Positions 43,798 to 53,532 of a DNA stretch of 64,000 nt are shown one piece after another; position 1 is the stretch's first letter, and each line of letters opens with the position of its first letter. The DNA lies in assembly GCF_026652115.1 (NCBI RefSeq), contig NZ_JAPPSQ010000011.1, positions 1 through 64,000 of the forward strand, written 5' to 3'. The translations under genes and the position numbers were made by a program. The stretch is from Algoriphagus sp. PAP.12 (GTDB taxonomy: Bacteria; Bacteroidota; Bacteroidia; Cytophagales; Cyclobacteriaceae). A model generated the notes under the pieces. The model had not been told where the DNA came from, did not search any database, and was given only the letters and a program-made list of their open reading frames with translations.

Positions 43798-45597
43798 TTA
43801 AAGATCATTGTCAACTGATTCTCCGGCCTGCGTTTGTTTTTCATAAAGCTCAGCATAGACACCCTTTTGACTCATTAAAGTTTCATGGTTTCCACGTTCG
43901 ATAATCTTTCCATCATCCAGCACAATGATCTGATCAGCAAGCTTGGCAGAAGATACCCTATGAGAAATAATCACAGAGGTTCTATCTTTCATGATCTTCT
44001 TCAAAGCTTCCAGAATGACATTTTCAGTCTTTGTATCCACAGCTGACAAACAATCATCCAAAATCAGAATCTTAGGCTCCTTAGCAATTGCTCGGGCAAT
44101 AGAAACTCGCTGCTTTTGTCCACCAGATAGCGTAATTCCCCTCTCCCCTAACATGGTTTCAAAGCCCTTCGGAAAATCAACAATATTTTGGTAGACATCT
44201 GCATCCTTAGCTGCCTGATGAATGATAGACTGATCAGGCTTATCCAAACCAAAAGCGATATTATTTCCAATTGTGTCTGAAAACAAAAATACATCTTGAG
44301 GAACGTACCCAATACTTTTTCTCAAATGTGATATATTATAAGCCTGGATATTTTTACCATCAATTTTAATTTCACCATTTTTTGGGTCATACATCCTCAT
44401 CAGTAAGTTGGCAATAGTTGACTTACCAGATCCGGTAGTCCCGATGATTCCCAATGTTTGACCTGCTTTGATTTCGAAACTCACATCATCCAGAGCTTTA
44501 ATACCAGAATCAGGATAAACAAATGTCAAATCTTTTACCTGAATTCCACCATCAATCGAAGTTTTTATATTCTCTGTACTGATGATATCATTTTTCTCAT
44601 CCAAAAATTCATTGATCCTAGTCTGAGAAGCAGCTGCTCTTTGCACGATACTCGTTACCCATCCCAACGAAGTCACAGGCCAGGTAAGCATATTCACATA
44701 TAGAATAAACTCCGCTATTACACCGTAACCAATTTCTCCATTGATTACTTGAATTCCTCCGACATACACAGTAATGATGGTCGAGATTCCTACTAATGCC
44801 ATGATCAGTGGAAAGAATAAAGCATTTACTCGGGTCAAGCGAATAGACTTTTCTTTGTAGTCTTCGCTGGCATCTGCAAAGTCTCTGACACTGTCATTTT
44901 CTCTGACAAACGCTTTTAGAACACGAATCCCTGAAAATGCCTCCTGTACAAAGGTGCTCAATCCGGAAAGGCTTCTCTGGATCTTTTCTGATCGTTCATT
45001 GATCAGGTTGTTTACGAAATAAATACTGATAGAAAGTACCGGCAAAGGCAACAAGGCATAAAGAGTCAATTCAGGATTGACCATAACCATGTAACTTATC
45101 ACCAAAGGAAATAGAATCAGTAGATTCAATCCGTACATAATGGCTGGACCCAAATACATTCTAACCCTACTCACATCTTCTGTGATTCGGGCCATCAGGT
45201 CTCCTGTACTATTTTTTCTATAAAAGCTTAAAGGGAGACTTTGATACTTTTCATAGATCTCGTTTTTGATGTCATATTCGACTCTTCGGGACATGATGAT
45301 GATAGTCTGGCGGATAAGAAAAAGGAAAAAACCTCTTAAAAGAGCCATCACCAGAATCAAAACACCAAAGACCAAGACATATTTTAAGAAATTATCTCGG
45401 GCCAAATCACCCATTCCGCCTTGCTCTAATGGCTTAAAAATGGAAAAACTCTCCACCACATAATCTATGGCAAGCCTTACCAGTTGAGCTGGAATTATTA
45501 CGAAAATGTTTGAGATTACCGTAAAAAGTATTCCCAACAGCAACAATCCCTTGTACTTGTACAAATATTTATTGAGTCTCCAGAGTGGCTTCACCAA
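43798..45597 (-). CDS. ABC exporter (fused membrane and ATPase domains), non-ATG start
   Basis: A 599-residue half-transporter with six membrane helices (about 1-320) and a nucleotide-binding domain: Walker A GTTGSGKST, Q-loop YVPQDVFLF, signature LSGGQKQR, Walker B ILILDDC with Asp514-Asp515, and H-loop ISHR. Asp515 stands where a catalytic Glu is expected, as in the degenerate subunits of heterodimeric exporters (MdlA/LmrC/BmrC style). An in-frame stop lies just upstream, so translation must start at the TTG at 45597 or GTG at 45594. No partner half-transporter is adjacent. The substrate (lipid or drug) is unknown. Confidence 0.9.
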   Translation of the reverse strand: MVKPLWRLNKYLYKYKGLLLLGILFTVISNIFVIIPAQLVRLAIDYVVESFSIFKPLEQGGMGDLARDNFLKYVLVFGVLILVMALLRGFFLFLIRQTIIIMSRRVEYDIKNEIYEKYQSLPLSFYRKNSTGDLMARITEDVSRVRMYLGPAIMYGLNLLILFPLVISYMVMVNPELTLYALLPLPVLSISIYFVNNLINERSEKIQRSLSGLSTFVQEAFSGIRVLKAFVRENDSVRDFADASEDYKEKSIRLTRVNALFFPLIMALVGISTIITVYVGGIQVINGEIGYGVIAEFILYVNMLTWPVTSLGWVTSIVQRAAASQTRINEFLDEKNDIISTENIKTSIDGGIQVKDLTFVYPDSGIKALDDVSFEIKAGQTLGIIGTTGSGKSTIANLLMRMYDPKNGEIKIDGKNIQAYNISHLRKSIGYVPQDVFLFSDTIGNNIAFGLDKPDQSIIHQAAKDADVYQNIVDFPKGFETMLGERGITLSGGQKQRVSIARAIAKEPKILILDDCLSAVDTKTENVILEALKKIMKDRTSVIISHRVSSAKLADQIIVLDDGKIIERGNHETLMSQKGVYAELYEKQTQAGESVDNDL

Positions 45598-45651
45598 ATA
45601 AAAACTTTAAAATCGAGGAAATAGATTGATTATTCTAGGTATATTAATCCT

Positions 45652-45680
45652 TTGTAGGCCAATAAAAGTATTTAATTTTG
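45652..45680 (+). promoter_or_regulatory. Promoter of the leucine-type dehydrogenase gene
   Basis: TTG at 45652-45654 (within TTTG) and TAATTTTG at 45673-45680 are 18 bases apart, a close match to the Bacteroidota consensus. It lies about 61 bases before the start codon, inside the gap shared with the divergent ABC exporter gene. Confidence 0.65.
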
Positions 45681-45741
45681 TACCGGCCTTTTTATTAAAG
45701 GAGCAACCCAAATATAACACATTCTAAAAAGCGAAGTTCAC

Positions 45742-46842
45742 ATGTTAGAGATTAAAGCTTCAGAAACCGTGAAAGAAGGATCCATATTTGGTCAGATCAC
45801 CCAGATGGACCATGAGCAATTAGTTATTTGCCATGATGAGGCGACCGGCCTCAAAGCATTGATCGGAATCCATAATACTACTTTAGGTCCTGCCCTTGGC
45901 GGAACCCGCATGTGGCCTTATGCTACCGAGGAAGAGGCAATTACCGACGTTTTAAGACTTTCCAGAGGAATGACATTCAAAAATGCATTGGCTGGATTGA
46001 ATCTTGGAGGTGGTAAAGCCGTCATTATCGGTGACCCTAAATTGAAAAACGAAGCCTTCTTGAGAAGATTCGGGCGATTTGTTCAAAGCTTGGGTGGAAG
46101 ATATGTAACCGCAGAAGATGTTAACATGAAAACATCTGACATGGAATACATCGGGATGGAAACCAAGCATGTAACAGGTCTACCAGAAATCAAAGGTGGA
46201 GGTGGAGACCCTTCTCCTGTGACAGCTTTTGGTACCTATATGGGAATGAAGGCGGCTGCCAACAAGGCTTTCGGATCAGACTCATTGGAAGGAAAGAAAA
46301 TCTGCGTTCAAGGTGTTGGGCAAGTTGGTCAATACCTTATCAAGCATTTGGTAAAAGAAGGTGCAGAAGTGATGATCACTGACATCTTTGAAGACAAACT
46401 GAAGTCCGTTGCTAAAGAAACTGGTGCCGTAGCCATCGACCCAAACGTCATTTATGATTTGGATATGGATATCTATGCTCCATGTGCTTTGGGAGCTACT
46501 ATCAATGATGAAACAATTGATCGCCTGAAGTGTGCTGTCATAGCTGGTGGCGCAAATAACCAATTGAAAGACGAAGCCAAGCATGGTCAAATTCTTTTGG
46601 AAAAAGGAATTATCTATGCTCCTGACTTCCTAATCAATGCGGGTGGCGTGATCAATGTCGGCGCTGAATATTTTGGCGGATACAATAGAGATATCGTTTA
46701 CAAGCAAACTGAAAAGATTTATGACACCTGCTTGAGTATTTTGAATAAATCTGAAAATGAGCAAATCCCTGCTCAACAAGCTGCAATTGCAGCTGCTAAA
46801 GAAAGAATTGAGGCGATTGGAAGAGTAAAACTTCCTTTCTAA
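45742..46842 (+). CDS. Leucine/valine/phenylalanine-type amino acid dehydrogenase
   Basis: Reversible NAD-dependent oxidative deamination of a branched-chain or aromatic amino acid. It belongs to the Glu/Leu/Phe/Val dehydrogenase family: the N-terminal catalytic domain has Lys80 and Lys92 (GGGKAVI), spaced twelve residues as in leucine dehydrogenase, and the Rossmann domain has QGVGQVGQYLIKHL. At 366 residues it matches leucine dehydrogenase in size and is shorter than glutamate dehydrogenase. It is transcribed alone, with its own promoter and terminator. Leucine as substrate is the most likely guess. Confidence 0.9.
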   Translation: MLEIKASETVKEGSIFGQITQMDHEQLVICHDEATGLKALIGIHNTTLGPALGGTRMWPYATEEEAITDVLRLSRGMTFKNALAGLNLGGGKAVIIGDPKLKNEAFLRRFGRFVQSLGGRYVTAEDVNMKTSDMEYIGMETKHVTGLPEIKGGGGDPSPVTAFGTYMGMKAAANKAFGSDSLEGKKICVQGVGQVGQYLIKHLVKEGAEVMITDIFEDKLKSVAKETGAVAIDPNVIYDLDMDIYAPCALGATINDETIDRLKCAVIAGGANNQLKDEAKHGQILLEKGIIYAPDFLINAGGVINVGAEYFGGYNRDIVYKQTEKIYDTCLSILNKSENEQIPAQQAAIAAAKERIEAIGRVKLPF

Positions 46843-46863
46843 ACCTAGTCATAACAAATCCTT

Positions 46864-46896
46864 AAACCACCAGGGGCTACTTCTGGTGGTTTTTTT
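46864..46896 (+). terminator. Rho-independent terminator after the amino acid dehydrogenase
   Basis: A ten-base-pair stem AAACCACCAG/CTGGTGGTTT with the loop GGGCTACTT runs into a T tract, 21 bases after the stop. Confidence 0.92.
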
Positions 46897-46933
46897 GTCC
46901 ATATTCGGGTGGGAGAAGCCCATCCAAATTGTC

Positions 46934-46941
46934 TATATTTG
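46934..46941 (+). promoter_or_regulatory. Probable -7 element of the nusB operon promoter
   Basis: TATATTTG fits TAnnTTTG exactly and lies only 18 bases before the nusB ATG, implying a very short leader. No TTG is at the usual -33 position. Confidence 0.4.
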
Positions 46942-46959
46942 CAGCTAGTTCTTAGACTT

Positions 46960-48144
46960 ATGCTAAACAGAAGAATCCTCAGGGTCAAAGCTTTTCAAAA
47001 CCTTTATGCCTATGAGCAGTGCAAGGGGTCCAATTTCAACCTTGCAAAAGATTTCATACGGGAATCATTTCTACCTGACCTCAACAGTATGGAGGTCCAG
47101 GATAAAGCCGCCCTCAACCGAGATGCTGACGCTACTATTCAATTATTTGAAAGAGGCGTAGACAGCAAAGACTTGATCAAAGACGCAGAGACAAATCCAA
47201 AAATCAAGAAAGTAGCATTGGAAGCTATTCAGCAGTTCCACAATGCCAACAAAAAAGACCAAGAGTTTTTGTTGAAAAACATGGTGGTCTCTGCAGAAAG
47301 AATCCCTCAACTCTATATCCTTCCCATTGAGCTGCTTCAGGCTTTCGCTCAACACGTCTCTAATGAATTTGAGAAAAAGAAGAAATTTCAAGGAGGCGGA
47401 GCAGTAGGATTCTCAAGTGATTTGAACCTGGCAAATAATCAAGTTCTTAAAAATCTAAGAGAATCTAATGCCTACCAAGCAGCTGTTGCCATCAACAATG
47501 TGGACTTGGAAGAAATCGAGCTGGAGATCAAAGAATGGTTTAGAGACTATATCAAGCCATCTGAAACATATCAAGAGTATTTAAAAATCACAGATCCTAC
47601 AATAGAGGATGATTTAAATGCCGCAGATGAACTTTTGAAGAAGATTTTGTTCAAAAACGACGTAATTTTGAACTACTTCTCAGAAAAAGACCTTAATTGG
47701 ACAGAGAATAAGTCTGTAGTTAGAAGTTTGGCTTCCAAAGTATTGAAAAATGCAGCCAATCTGAATGAAGAATCTGATGGTCAACTTCCTGAGATCGCAA
47801 TGAACTGGGATGAGGATAAGGAGTTTTTTCAAAATATCTTTAACTTCACCATTGAGAGTAACAAAGAAAACAAGGCTTTGATTTCTCAAAAAACGAAAAA
47901 CTGGGATATTGACCGTCTGGCATTTACTGACAAAATAATCATTTCTATGGCGATTACAGAAATGCAGCGTTTCCCAAGTATTCCTGTAAAAGTGAGTATC
48001 AATGAGTATATTGATATCTCAAAAACATACAGCACTCCAAAGAGTAAGCAATTTGTCAATGGGCTGCTGGATGTGATGGCCAAGGAGTTAACCGACAGCG
48101 GAAAAATCCGTAAGAGTGGACGAGGACTTTTGGACAATAAATAA
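46960..48144 (+). CDS. nusB: Transcription antitermination factor NusB, extended form
   Basis: Part of the antitermination complex for rRNA transcription. I take the ATG at 46960 (MLNRRILRVKAFQNLYAYEQ), which matches the first NusB helix. The second half of the NusB fold appears only at the C-terminus (about 305-385: DRLAFTDKIIISMAITEMQ, VSINEYIDISKTYSTPKSKQFVNGLLD). Between them lies a helical insertion of roughly 250 residues, making 394 in total against about 140-160 in most bacteria. Long NusB proteins are usual in Bacteroidota. It heads the nusB-ytxH-DUF1573-yajC-ybbR-coaE string. Confidence 0.9.
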   Translation: MLNRRILRVKAFQNLYAYEQCKGSNFNLAKDFIRESFLPDLNSMEVQDKAALNRDADATIQLFERGVDSKDLIKDAETNPKIKKVALEAIQQFHNANKKDQEFLLKNMVVSAERIPQLYILPIELLQAFAQHVSNEFEKKKKFQGGGAVGFSSDLNLANNQVLKNLRESNAYQAAVAINNVDLEEIELEIKEWFRDYIKPSETYQEYLKITDPTIEDDLNAADELLKKILFKNDVILNYFSEKDLNWTENKSVVRSLASKVLKNAANLNEESDGQLPEIAMNWDEDKEFFQNIFNFTIESNKENKALISQKTKNWDIDRLAFTDKIIISMAITEMQRFPSIPVKVSINEYIDISKTYSTPKSKQFVNGLLDVMAKELTDSGKIRKSGRGLLDNK

Positions 48145-48151
48145 AAATACT

Positions 48152-48451
48152 ATGAGCAAAAACAGTAATTCACTCCTTGCATTTGTTATTGGCGCTGGTG
48201 TAGGCGCAGCAATGGGTGTACTTTTCGCACCAGATAGCGGTTCAAATACCCGAGACAGACTTTCTTATAGACTTTCCAAGTACAAAAAGGAATTGGAAGA
48301 TCTAATCGAGGAATTAGTCGAAGGAAAAGAATTACACCTAAATGAAGCTAAAACTGAAGGCAAGCGTGTCATTAGCGAAGCTAAAAACAAAGCAGAAAAC
48401 CTGCTGAATGATGTAAACAAACTAATCGACCAAATAAACAAAGACAATTGA
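48152..48451 (+). CDS. YtxH-like membrane-anchored coiled-coil protein
   Basis: The start at 48152 gives MSKNSNSLLAFVIGAGVGAAMGVLFAPDSG: one glycine-rich transmembrane helix followed by the typical LFAPxSG motif of YtxH proteins. The remaining 65 residues form a charged amphipathic helix. It has 99 residues in total, and begins seven bases after the nusB stop. YtxH members are general-stress proteins in Bacillus; no specific role is known here. Confidence 0.85.
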   Translation: MSKNSNSLLAFVIGAGVGAAMGVLFAPDSGSNTRDRLSYRLSKYKKELEDLIEELVEGKELHLNEAKTEGKRVISEAKNKAENLLNDVNKLIDQINKDN

Positions 48452-48452
48452 T

Positions 48453-48995
48453 ATGAAGGCGAGACTATTAAGTGTAGCTGCATTGACCCTAATGATCGGA
48501 TTGGGATCTGCCTGTAGCCAAAAAACAGATCAGGATGCCAAAATCCAAGCTCTAGAGGATAAAATCGCTCAACTAGAGTCAAAAGGTTCTTCCATCACTC
48601 CAGTAAATGCCCAAAGTACTGCAGCAGCTGATCCTAGCACATTGGGAGCATTTGGATTTTCAGAAATGGAATATGAATTCGGAACAATCAATGAAGGACA
48701 GGTAGTAGAACATGTCTTCAACTTTACCAATAATGGCGAAGCTCCATTGGTGATTTCAAACATCACTGCTTCTTGTGGATGTACTAGTCCTGACTGGACC
48801 AAGACTCCTATCAATCCAGGGGAAGAAGGTTTTGTAAAAGTAGTATTCAACTCTACTGCAAAATCTGGTGCTCAAGCACCAACAGTAACAATTCAGGCTA
48901 ACACAAACCCTACTGTAACTCGATTGAGAATGCGCGGTACTGTAACACCTAAAGTTGGTGGTGCTGCAAATCCAGTTGGTCCAGTAAAAAGATAA
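48453..48995 (+). CDS. DUF1573 lipoprotein
   Basis: A 180-residue lipoprotein (signal ending LGSAC at residue 21) with a short coiled coil (about 30-45) and then the DUF1573 beta-sandwich: EYEFGTINEGQVVEHVFNFTN, and the hallmark NITASCGCTSPDW at about 105-117. The CGC motif is the most conserved part of the family. Function is unknown; it is probably periplasmic. It starts one base after the ytxH-like stop and ends three bases before yajC, so it is cotranscribed. Confidence 0.88.
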   Translation: MKARLLSVAALTLMIGLGSACSQKTDQDAKIQALEDKIAQLESKGSSITPVNAQSTAAADPSTLGAFGFSEMEYEFGTINEGQVVEHVFNFTNNGEAPLVISNITASCGCTSPDWTKTPINPGEEGFVKVVFNSTAKSGAQAPTVTIQANTNPTVTRLRMRGTVTPKVGGAANPVGPVKR

Positions 48996-48998
48996 TCA

Positions 48999-49310
48999 AT
49001 GACAGCAGTAATTTTGGCGCAAGCTTCGGCTGGCGGTGCAGGCATTATGGGCCAGGTATTTCTCTTCGGATCCATCATATTGATCATGTATTTCTTTATG
49101 ATCCGTCCACAGCAGAAAAAACAAAAGGAAACAAAGAAATTTATTGAGGAAATCAAAAAAGGAGACGATGTCGTTACCATCGGCGGAATCCATGGAAAAG
49201 TTAGCTCTGTAGAAGGAGACGCTGTTTTCCTAGAATTGGACAGAGGCCTCAAGGTAAAAGTTGAAAAATCAGCCATCTCTCTGGATTTCTCCAAAAAACC
49301 AACCAAATAA
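48999..49310 (+). CDS. yajC: Sec translocase accessory protein YajC
   Basis: A small inner-membrane partner of SecDF. The 103-residue protein has a transmembrane helix at about 18-38 followed by the diagnostic FMIRPQQKKQKE and GDDVVTIGGIHGKV. secDF is not in the window. It precedes the YbbR-like gene, as in many Bacteroidota. Confidence 0.94.
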   Translation: MTAVILAQASAGGAGIMGQVFLFGSIILIMYFFMIRPQQKKQKETKKFIEEIKKGDDVVTIGGIHGKVSSVEGDAVFLELDRGLKVKVEKSAISLDFSKKPTK

Positions 49311-49319
49311 GATTGAATT

Positions 49320-50285
49320 TTGCCGGAAACTAAAAAGTCCCCGACGGGGATTTCTCCAAAAAAACTCTCTAATCTAAAAGTGGTAGTCCTCTGTGTAGCA
49401 GCGGCTACCACTTTTTGGATTTTAAACGCCCTAAATAAGGACGATTATACTACTATTGTCGATTTTCCGGTAGAGTTCGAATACAATCAGGAAAACTTCA
49501 TGGCAGTGAAAGACCTTCCCAAAACCGTTGAAATAGAAATCTCTGGAAATGGTTGGGATCTTTTGAGGAAATATTTCAATATCAACAACACCCCATATAC
49601 CATAGAATTGGAAAACCCTTCTTCACAGTCGTATATGCTGACAGCAGATCTAAAAAGAGGGCTTTCTGAATTCCTTTCTCCTACTCAGCTAGTCTCCATG
49701 GTTCAGGATTCTCTGGATTTTGAAATTGATAAAATCCAGACCATTCGACTTACTCCAGTTTTGGACTCAATGAGCTATACACTGGGCAAAAATTACCGAA
49801 TGTTGGAAAAACCAACCTTTGATCCTAGCCAAATCACCGTCACAGGCCCTACCTCTCTTCTTGAAGTTTTAGAGGGTAAATATCCCGTGAAATTAAATGA
49901 AAGTAGGATCGAGCAGGACTTGAGCAAGGAAGTTAACTTGGAAGTCCCGAAAGAATATGAAGACCTTATCTCAATTAAAGAGAGCACTATCGTAGTCACC
50001 CTGGACGTAGTTGGATTTTTTGAGGGGAATAAAAGACTGAGAGTCAGGAAAGAAAACTTCCCTAAAAATGTGAGTCTGGAAATCGAAAACCCTACCATCA
50101 TGATGTATTATTTGGTAGATGAAAGACGAACAGATGAATTGAAAGAAATTGAATTTGAAGCAGTATTGGATTACTCCAAAAGAAACAAACAAGATTCAAC
50201 CATTTCAGTCCAAATCAAACCACTTCCGGAATACCTTGATCAGGTTCGTATTGAGCCCTCTCTTTTAAACCTCAAATATGAGTAA
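49320..50285 (+). CDS. YbbR/CdaR-like membrane protein, TTG start
   Basis: A 321-residue protein with one N-terminal transmembrane helix (about 20-38) and tandem YbbR-type beta domains outside the membrane. YbbR (CdaR) proteins regulate the diadenylate cyclase CdaA in Firmicutes, but no cyclase gene is adjacent here. An in-frame stop ends three bases before the TTG at 49320 and the next ATG is about 60 residues in, past the membrane helix, so the TTG is the likely start. The 3' end overlaps coaE by eight bases. Confidence 0.82.
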   Translation: MPETKKSPTGISPKKLSNLKVVVLCVAAATTFWILNALNKDDYTTIVDFPVEFEYNQENFMAVKDLPKTVEIEISGNGWDLLRKYFNINNTPYTIELENPSSQSYMLTADLKRGLSEFLSPTQLVSMVQDSLDFEIDKIQTIRLTPVLDSMSYTLGKNYRMLEKPTFDPSQITVTGPTSLLEVLEGKYPVKLNESRIEQDLSKEVNLEVPKEYEDLISIKESTIVVTLDVVGFFEGNKRLRVRKENFPKNVSLEIENPTIMMYYLVDERRTDELKEIEFEAVLDYSKRNKQDSTISVQIKPLPEYLDQVRIEPSLLNLKYE

Positions 50286-50871
50286 TCCAAAATTGGTGGG
50301 ATTGACCGGTGGCATTGGATCAGGAAAATCTACAGTTGCCAAAATTTTTGAAATCCTCCACATACCAGTCTATTACGCAGATGACAGAGCCAAATGGCTC
50401 ATGAGCTTTGACGAGAAATTGAAATCCAAAATAAAGGAGGCATTTGGACCTGAAAGTTATGATTCTGAAGGCTCCTTAAATCGAAGTTATCTCGCTTCCA
50501 CCGTATTTTCTGATCCCGAAAAAGTAAAGCAAATCAATAGCCTTGTACATCCGGCAGTTGGAAAAGACTTTGAAAATTGGGTATATGAGCAGAAAGGACC
50601 TTATGTACTCAAAGAGGCGGCTCTGATTTTTGAAACCGGTGGTGAAAAAAAATTGGATGCAGTCATCAATGTCAGTTCCCCTCTCAAAATTCGGATTTCC
50701 CGGGTATTGATGCGAGACCCTCATCGATCTTTGGATCAAATTAATCAGATTATTGACCAGCAAATGCCTGATGAAGAGAAAAATGAAAAAGCTGATTACG
50801 TTATCAAAAATACGGACACCAAAATGTTGATCCCTCAAGTGTTGTCCATTCACCAACAGTTGACTACCTGA
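50278..50871 (+). CDS. coaE: Dephospho-CoA kinase
   Basis: The last step of coenzyme A synthesis: phosphorylates the 3'-OH of dephospho-CoA. P-loop GGIGSGKSTVA (about 11-21), the CoA-binding YYADDRAKWL (about 33-42) and the lid region with DPHRSLDQ. It has 197 residues, normal. It overlaps the ybbR-like gene by eight bases and ends the operon. Confidence 0.95.
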   Translation: MSNPKLVGLTGGIGSGKSTVAKIFEILHIPVYYADDRAKWLMSFDEKLKSKIKEAFGPESYDSEGSLNRSYLASTVFSDPEKVKQINSLVHPAVGKDFENWVYEQKGPYVLKEAALIFETGGEKKLDAVINVSSPLKIRISRVLMRDPHRSLDQINQIIDQQMPDEEKNEKADYVIKNTDTKMLIPQVLSIHQQLTT

Positions 50872-50953
50872 AAATTGTTGAAAGCAATTTCGACCTAGGT
50901 CATATTGTCTAATTATGCTTTATATCTTAGGGGTTCAATTAACATTGCCCCCT

Positions 50954-53401
50954 ATGAACATGCTTTTAAAGAGGCTTTTTATTTTTGGCCTTTCCTTCTT
51001 ACCTGTTCTTTGCACATTTGCACAATCGCAAGATCAAACACTTTATTTTAAAAACCCAGCCAAAAACTTTACAGAATCACTTCCAATTGGAAATGGGAGG
51101 TTAGGGGCTATGATTTTTGGAAGTACCAATCGGGATAGGTTGGTCTTGAATGAAAAATCCCTATGGTCTGGAGGAATGCAAGATGCTGACAGGGAGGATG
51201 CAAATCAATATTTGGAGCAAATCCAAAACCTACTTCTCGAAGGAAAAAATAAAGAGGCTCAAGATCTACTTCAAGCCAATTTTGTAAGCAAAGGTGTTGG
51301 GTCAGGCTATGGGACTGGCGCAAATGAACACTATGGAGCCTATCAAACTTTGGGTGATTTATGGATCACTTGGAAAGACACTCTTTCTGAAGTCAACAAT
51401 TATTCAAGAACCCTTAATCTTGAAGAGGCCATTGCATCAGTTAGTTGGACGAGGGGCGGAAATCAAATTTCCCAAGAATTCTATTCCAGCATTCCTGATC
51501 AGGTAATAGTCATTAGGTACCAATCAAATCAACCCAACGGATTAAACTTTTCAGTGAGGCTCTCCCGAAAGGAAAATGCAACGGTCAAGATTGAAGGAAA
51601 AGATCAGCTTCTGATGGTTGGGCAATTGCCAAACAAAGACCTTCCGGGAATGAAGTTCGCCAGTATTGTCCAAGTCATCGCACCTAATGGAAAGATTTCC
51701 CAAAACGAAAATCAGCTGACGGTTTCAAATGCCAATGAAACTTACCTGATTATAACAGCTGCGACAGATTACAATCTTCAGGATCCCAACTCAAGAGCGG
51801 GAGATCCACTTCAATTGGTCAAATCCCGTATCGGTTCTTTTCAGAAAGATGGAGCGAAAGAAAGACACCTGAAGTCTTATCAAGCTTGGTATCAGAGAAA
51901 CTCTCTAAAGATGGGAACACAAAATTCAGAAGTAGAAAATTTGAGCACTCCTGAAAGGCTCCTTCGCTATTCCCAAGGAGGTAAAGATGCCCAATTACCG
52001 GTTTTGTATTACAATTTCGGGAAATACCTTTTGATTTCGTCCTCACAACCGGGAGAGCTCCCCTCCAACCTGCAGGGAATTTGGGCTCAGGAATATCAGA
52101 CCCCCTGGAACGGAGACTATCATATTGATATCAATGTTCAAATGAATTATTGGTTGGCCGAGCCGATGGGCTATGGTGATTTGGCAGAGCCACTTCATCG
52201 CTTTACCTATAATCTGATGGAAAATGGAGCCAAAACTGCCAAAGCCTATTACAATGCACCGGGCTGGGTTGCCCATGTGATATCAAATCCCTGGCTTTAC
52301 ACTTCTCCTGGTGAAGGGGCCAGTTGGGGCTCAACGATGACTGGAGGTGCCTGGATGACGGAGCATATTTGGGAGCATTTCAGATATACTGGCGATACTG
52401 TTTTTCTTCAAGAGTACTACCCGGTATTAAAAGGAGCATCCGAATTCCTCGCTGCTGTCTTGATCAGAGAACCGAAAAATGGATATTATGTAACTGCTCC
52501 ATCGAATTCACCGGAAAATTCTTATTTGATGCCCAATGGCTTCAGAGGATTTACCACCATGGGCCCAACAATCGATATGCAGATTGCCCGAGAGCTTTTT
52601 GGCAATACCATTCAGGCTGCAAAAATACTTCAAGTTGATCAGGATCTGGTCAATAATCTGGAGGAAAAGCGGGCGAATTTGGCTCCAAATACCATCGGTG
52701 CAAAGGGGGATTTGAATGAATGGCTAGAAGATTGGGAAGATGCAGAACCTCAGCACCGCCATGTTTCTCATCTATACGGATTACACCCCTATGATGAAAT
52801 CACCCCTTGGAACACTCCTGAATTAGCAGAGGCAGTCAAAAAAACACTTGCAATAAGAGGTGATGATGGAACAGGCTGGAGTCGAGCTTGGAAGATAAAC
52901 TTTTGGGCTAGATTGGGAGATGGAAATCACGCCTTGATTCTCCTCAAAAAGCTTTTGGAACCAGTCGGTGATGATGGTGAAAAAATAGTCATGCACAAAG
53001 GAGGAACTTATAGCAACCTATTCTGTGCACACCCACCTTTTCAGATTGATGGTAACTTTGGCGGAACGGTCGGAATCATAGAAATGTTATTCCAAAGTCA
53101 TGGCAAGGAAGAAACCATTCGGCTTTTGCCGGCTCTGCCTGAAGATTCAGATTGGCAATCTGGAAGCATGAAAGGGATGCACGCCAGGGGAGGTTTTGTA
53201 GTTGATTTTTCTTGGGAAAATGGAAAAGTTTCATCTGGAAAAATCACCTCAAACTTGGGCAAATCATGCAGTTTTCTTTTGCCAAATGGCATGAAGATTC
53301 AGGACTCAAAAGGAAATTTGATAGTAGCAAACACCGGATCCAGGCCTGAAATTTTTAATTTTCAAACCCAGGCCGGTTCTTTCTACCAACTTTTACGATA
53401 A
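50954..53401 (+). CDS. Glycoside hydrolase family 95 (alpha-L-fucosidase type)
   Basis: An exported inverting glycosidase; GH95 enzymes mostly release alpha-1,2-L-fucose, some alpha-L-galactose. The ATG at 50954 gives a signal peptide ending CTFAQ. Family blocks: [11 protein letters not shown] and NEKSLWSGG near the N-terminus, an (alpha/alpha)6 core with the acid Glu521 (PSNSPEN), Asp699 in FQIDGNFGG, and [12 protein letters not shown]. In the pocket motif the usual Asn-x-Asn of Bifidobacterium AfcA reads Asp392-Ile-Asn394. It has 815 residues. It is not next to a SusCD pair. Confidence 0.88.
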   Translation: MNMLLKRLFIFGLSFLPVLCTFAQSQDQTLYFKNPAKNFTESLPIGNGRLGAMIFGSTNRDRLVLNEKSLWSGGMQDADREDANQYLEQIQNLLLEGKNKEAQDLLQANFVSKGVGSGYGTGANEHYGAYQTLGDLWITWKDTLSEVNNYSRTLNLEEAIASVSWTRGGNQISQEFYSSIPDQVIVIRYQSNQPNGLNFSVRLSRKENATVKIEGKDQLLMVGQLPNKDLPGMKFASIVQVIAPNGKISQNENQLTVSNANETYLIITAATDYNLQDPNSRAGDPLQLVKSRIGSFQKDGAKERHLKSYQAWYQRNSLKMGTQNSEVENLSTPERLLRYSQGGKDAQLPVLYYNFGKYLLISSSQPGELPSNLQGIWAQEYQTPWNGDYHIDINVQMNYWLAEPMGYGDLAEPLHRFTYNLMENGAKTAKAYYNAPGWVAHVISNPWLYTSPGEGASWGSTMTGGAWMTEHIWEHFRYTGDTVFLQEYYPVLKGASEFLAAVLIREPKNGYYVTAPSNSPENSYLMPNGFRGFTTMGPTIDMQIARELFGNTIQAAKILQVDQDLVNNLEEKRANLAPNTIGAKGDLNEWLEDWEDAEPQHRHVSHLYGLHPYDEITPWNTPELAEAVKKTLAIRGDDGTGWSRAWKINFWARLGDGNHALILLKKLLEPVGDDGEKIVMHKGGTYSNLFCAHPPFQIDGNFGGTVGIIEMLFQSHGKEETIRLLPALPEDSDWQSGSMKGMHARGGFVVDFSWENGKVSSGKITSNLGKSCSFLLPNGMKIQDSKGNLIVANTGSRPEIFNFQTQAGSFYQLLR

Positions 53402-53532
53402 TGATTTGAACTAGTGGAGGTTTATAAAGCCACTCAAATTTTGCTATCCTTCATGGCAGTTAATCCAATTATTAATTGCCCAAAGATGATTTCATTGTAT
53501 CTTCCCAAAGATTTAATATTTGACTTTTAGAA

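Noticed and set aside
48893..49411. 172-residue minus-strand frame opposite yajC
   Set aside because: It lies fully across DUF1573, yajC and ybbR, all well supported; no family features.
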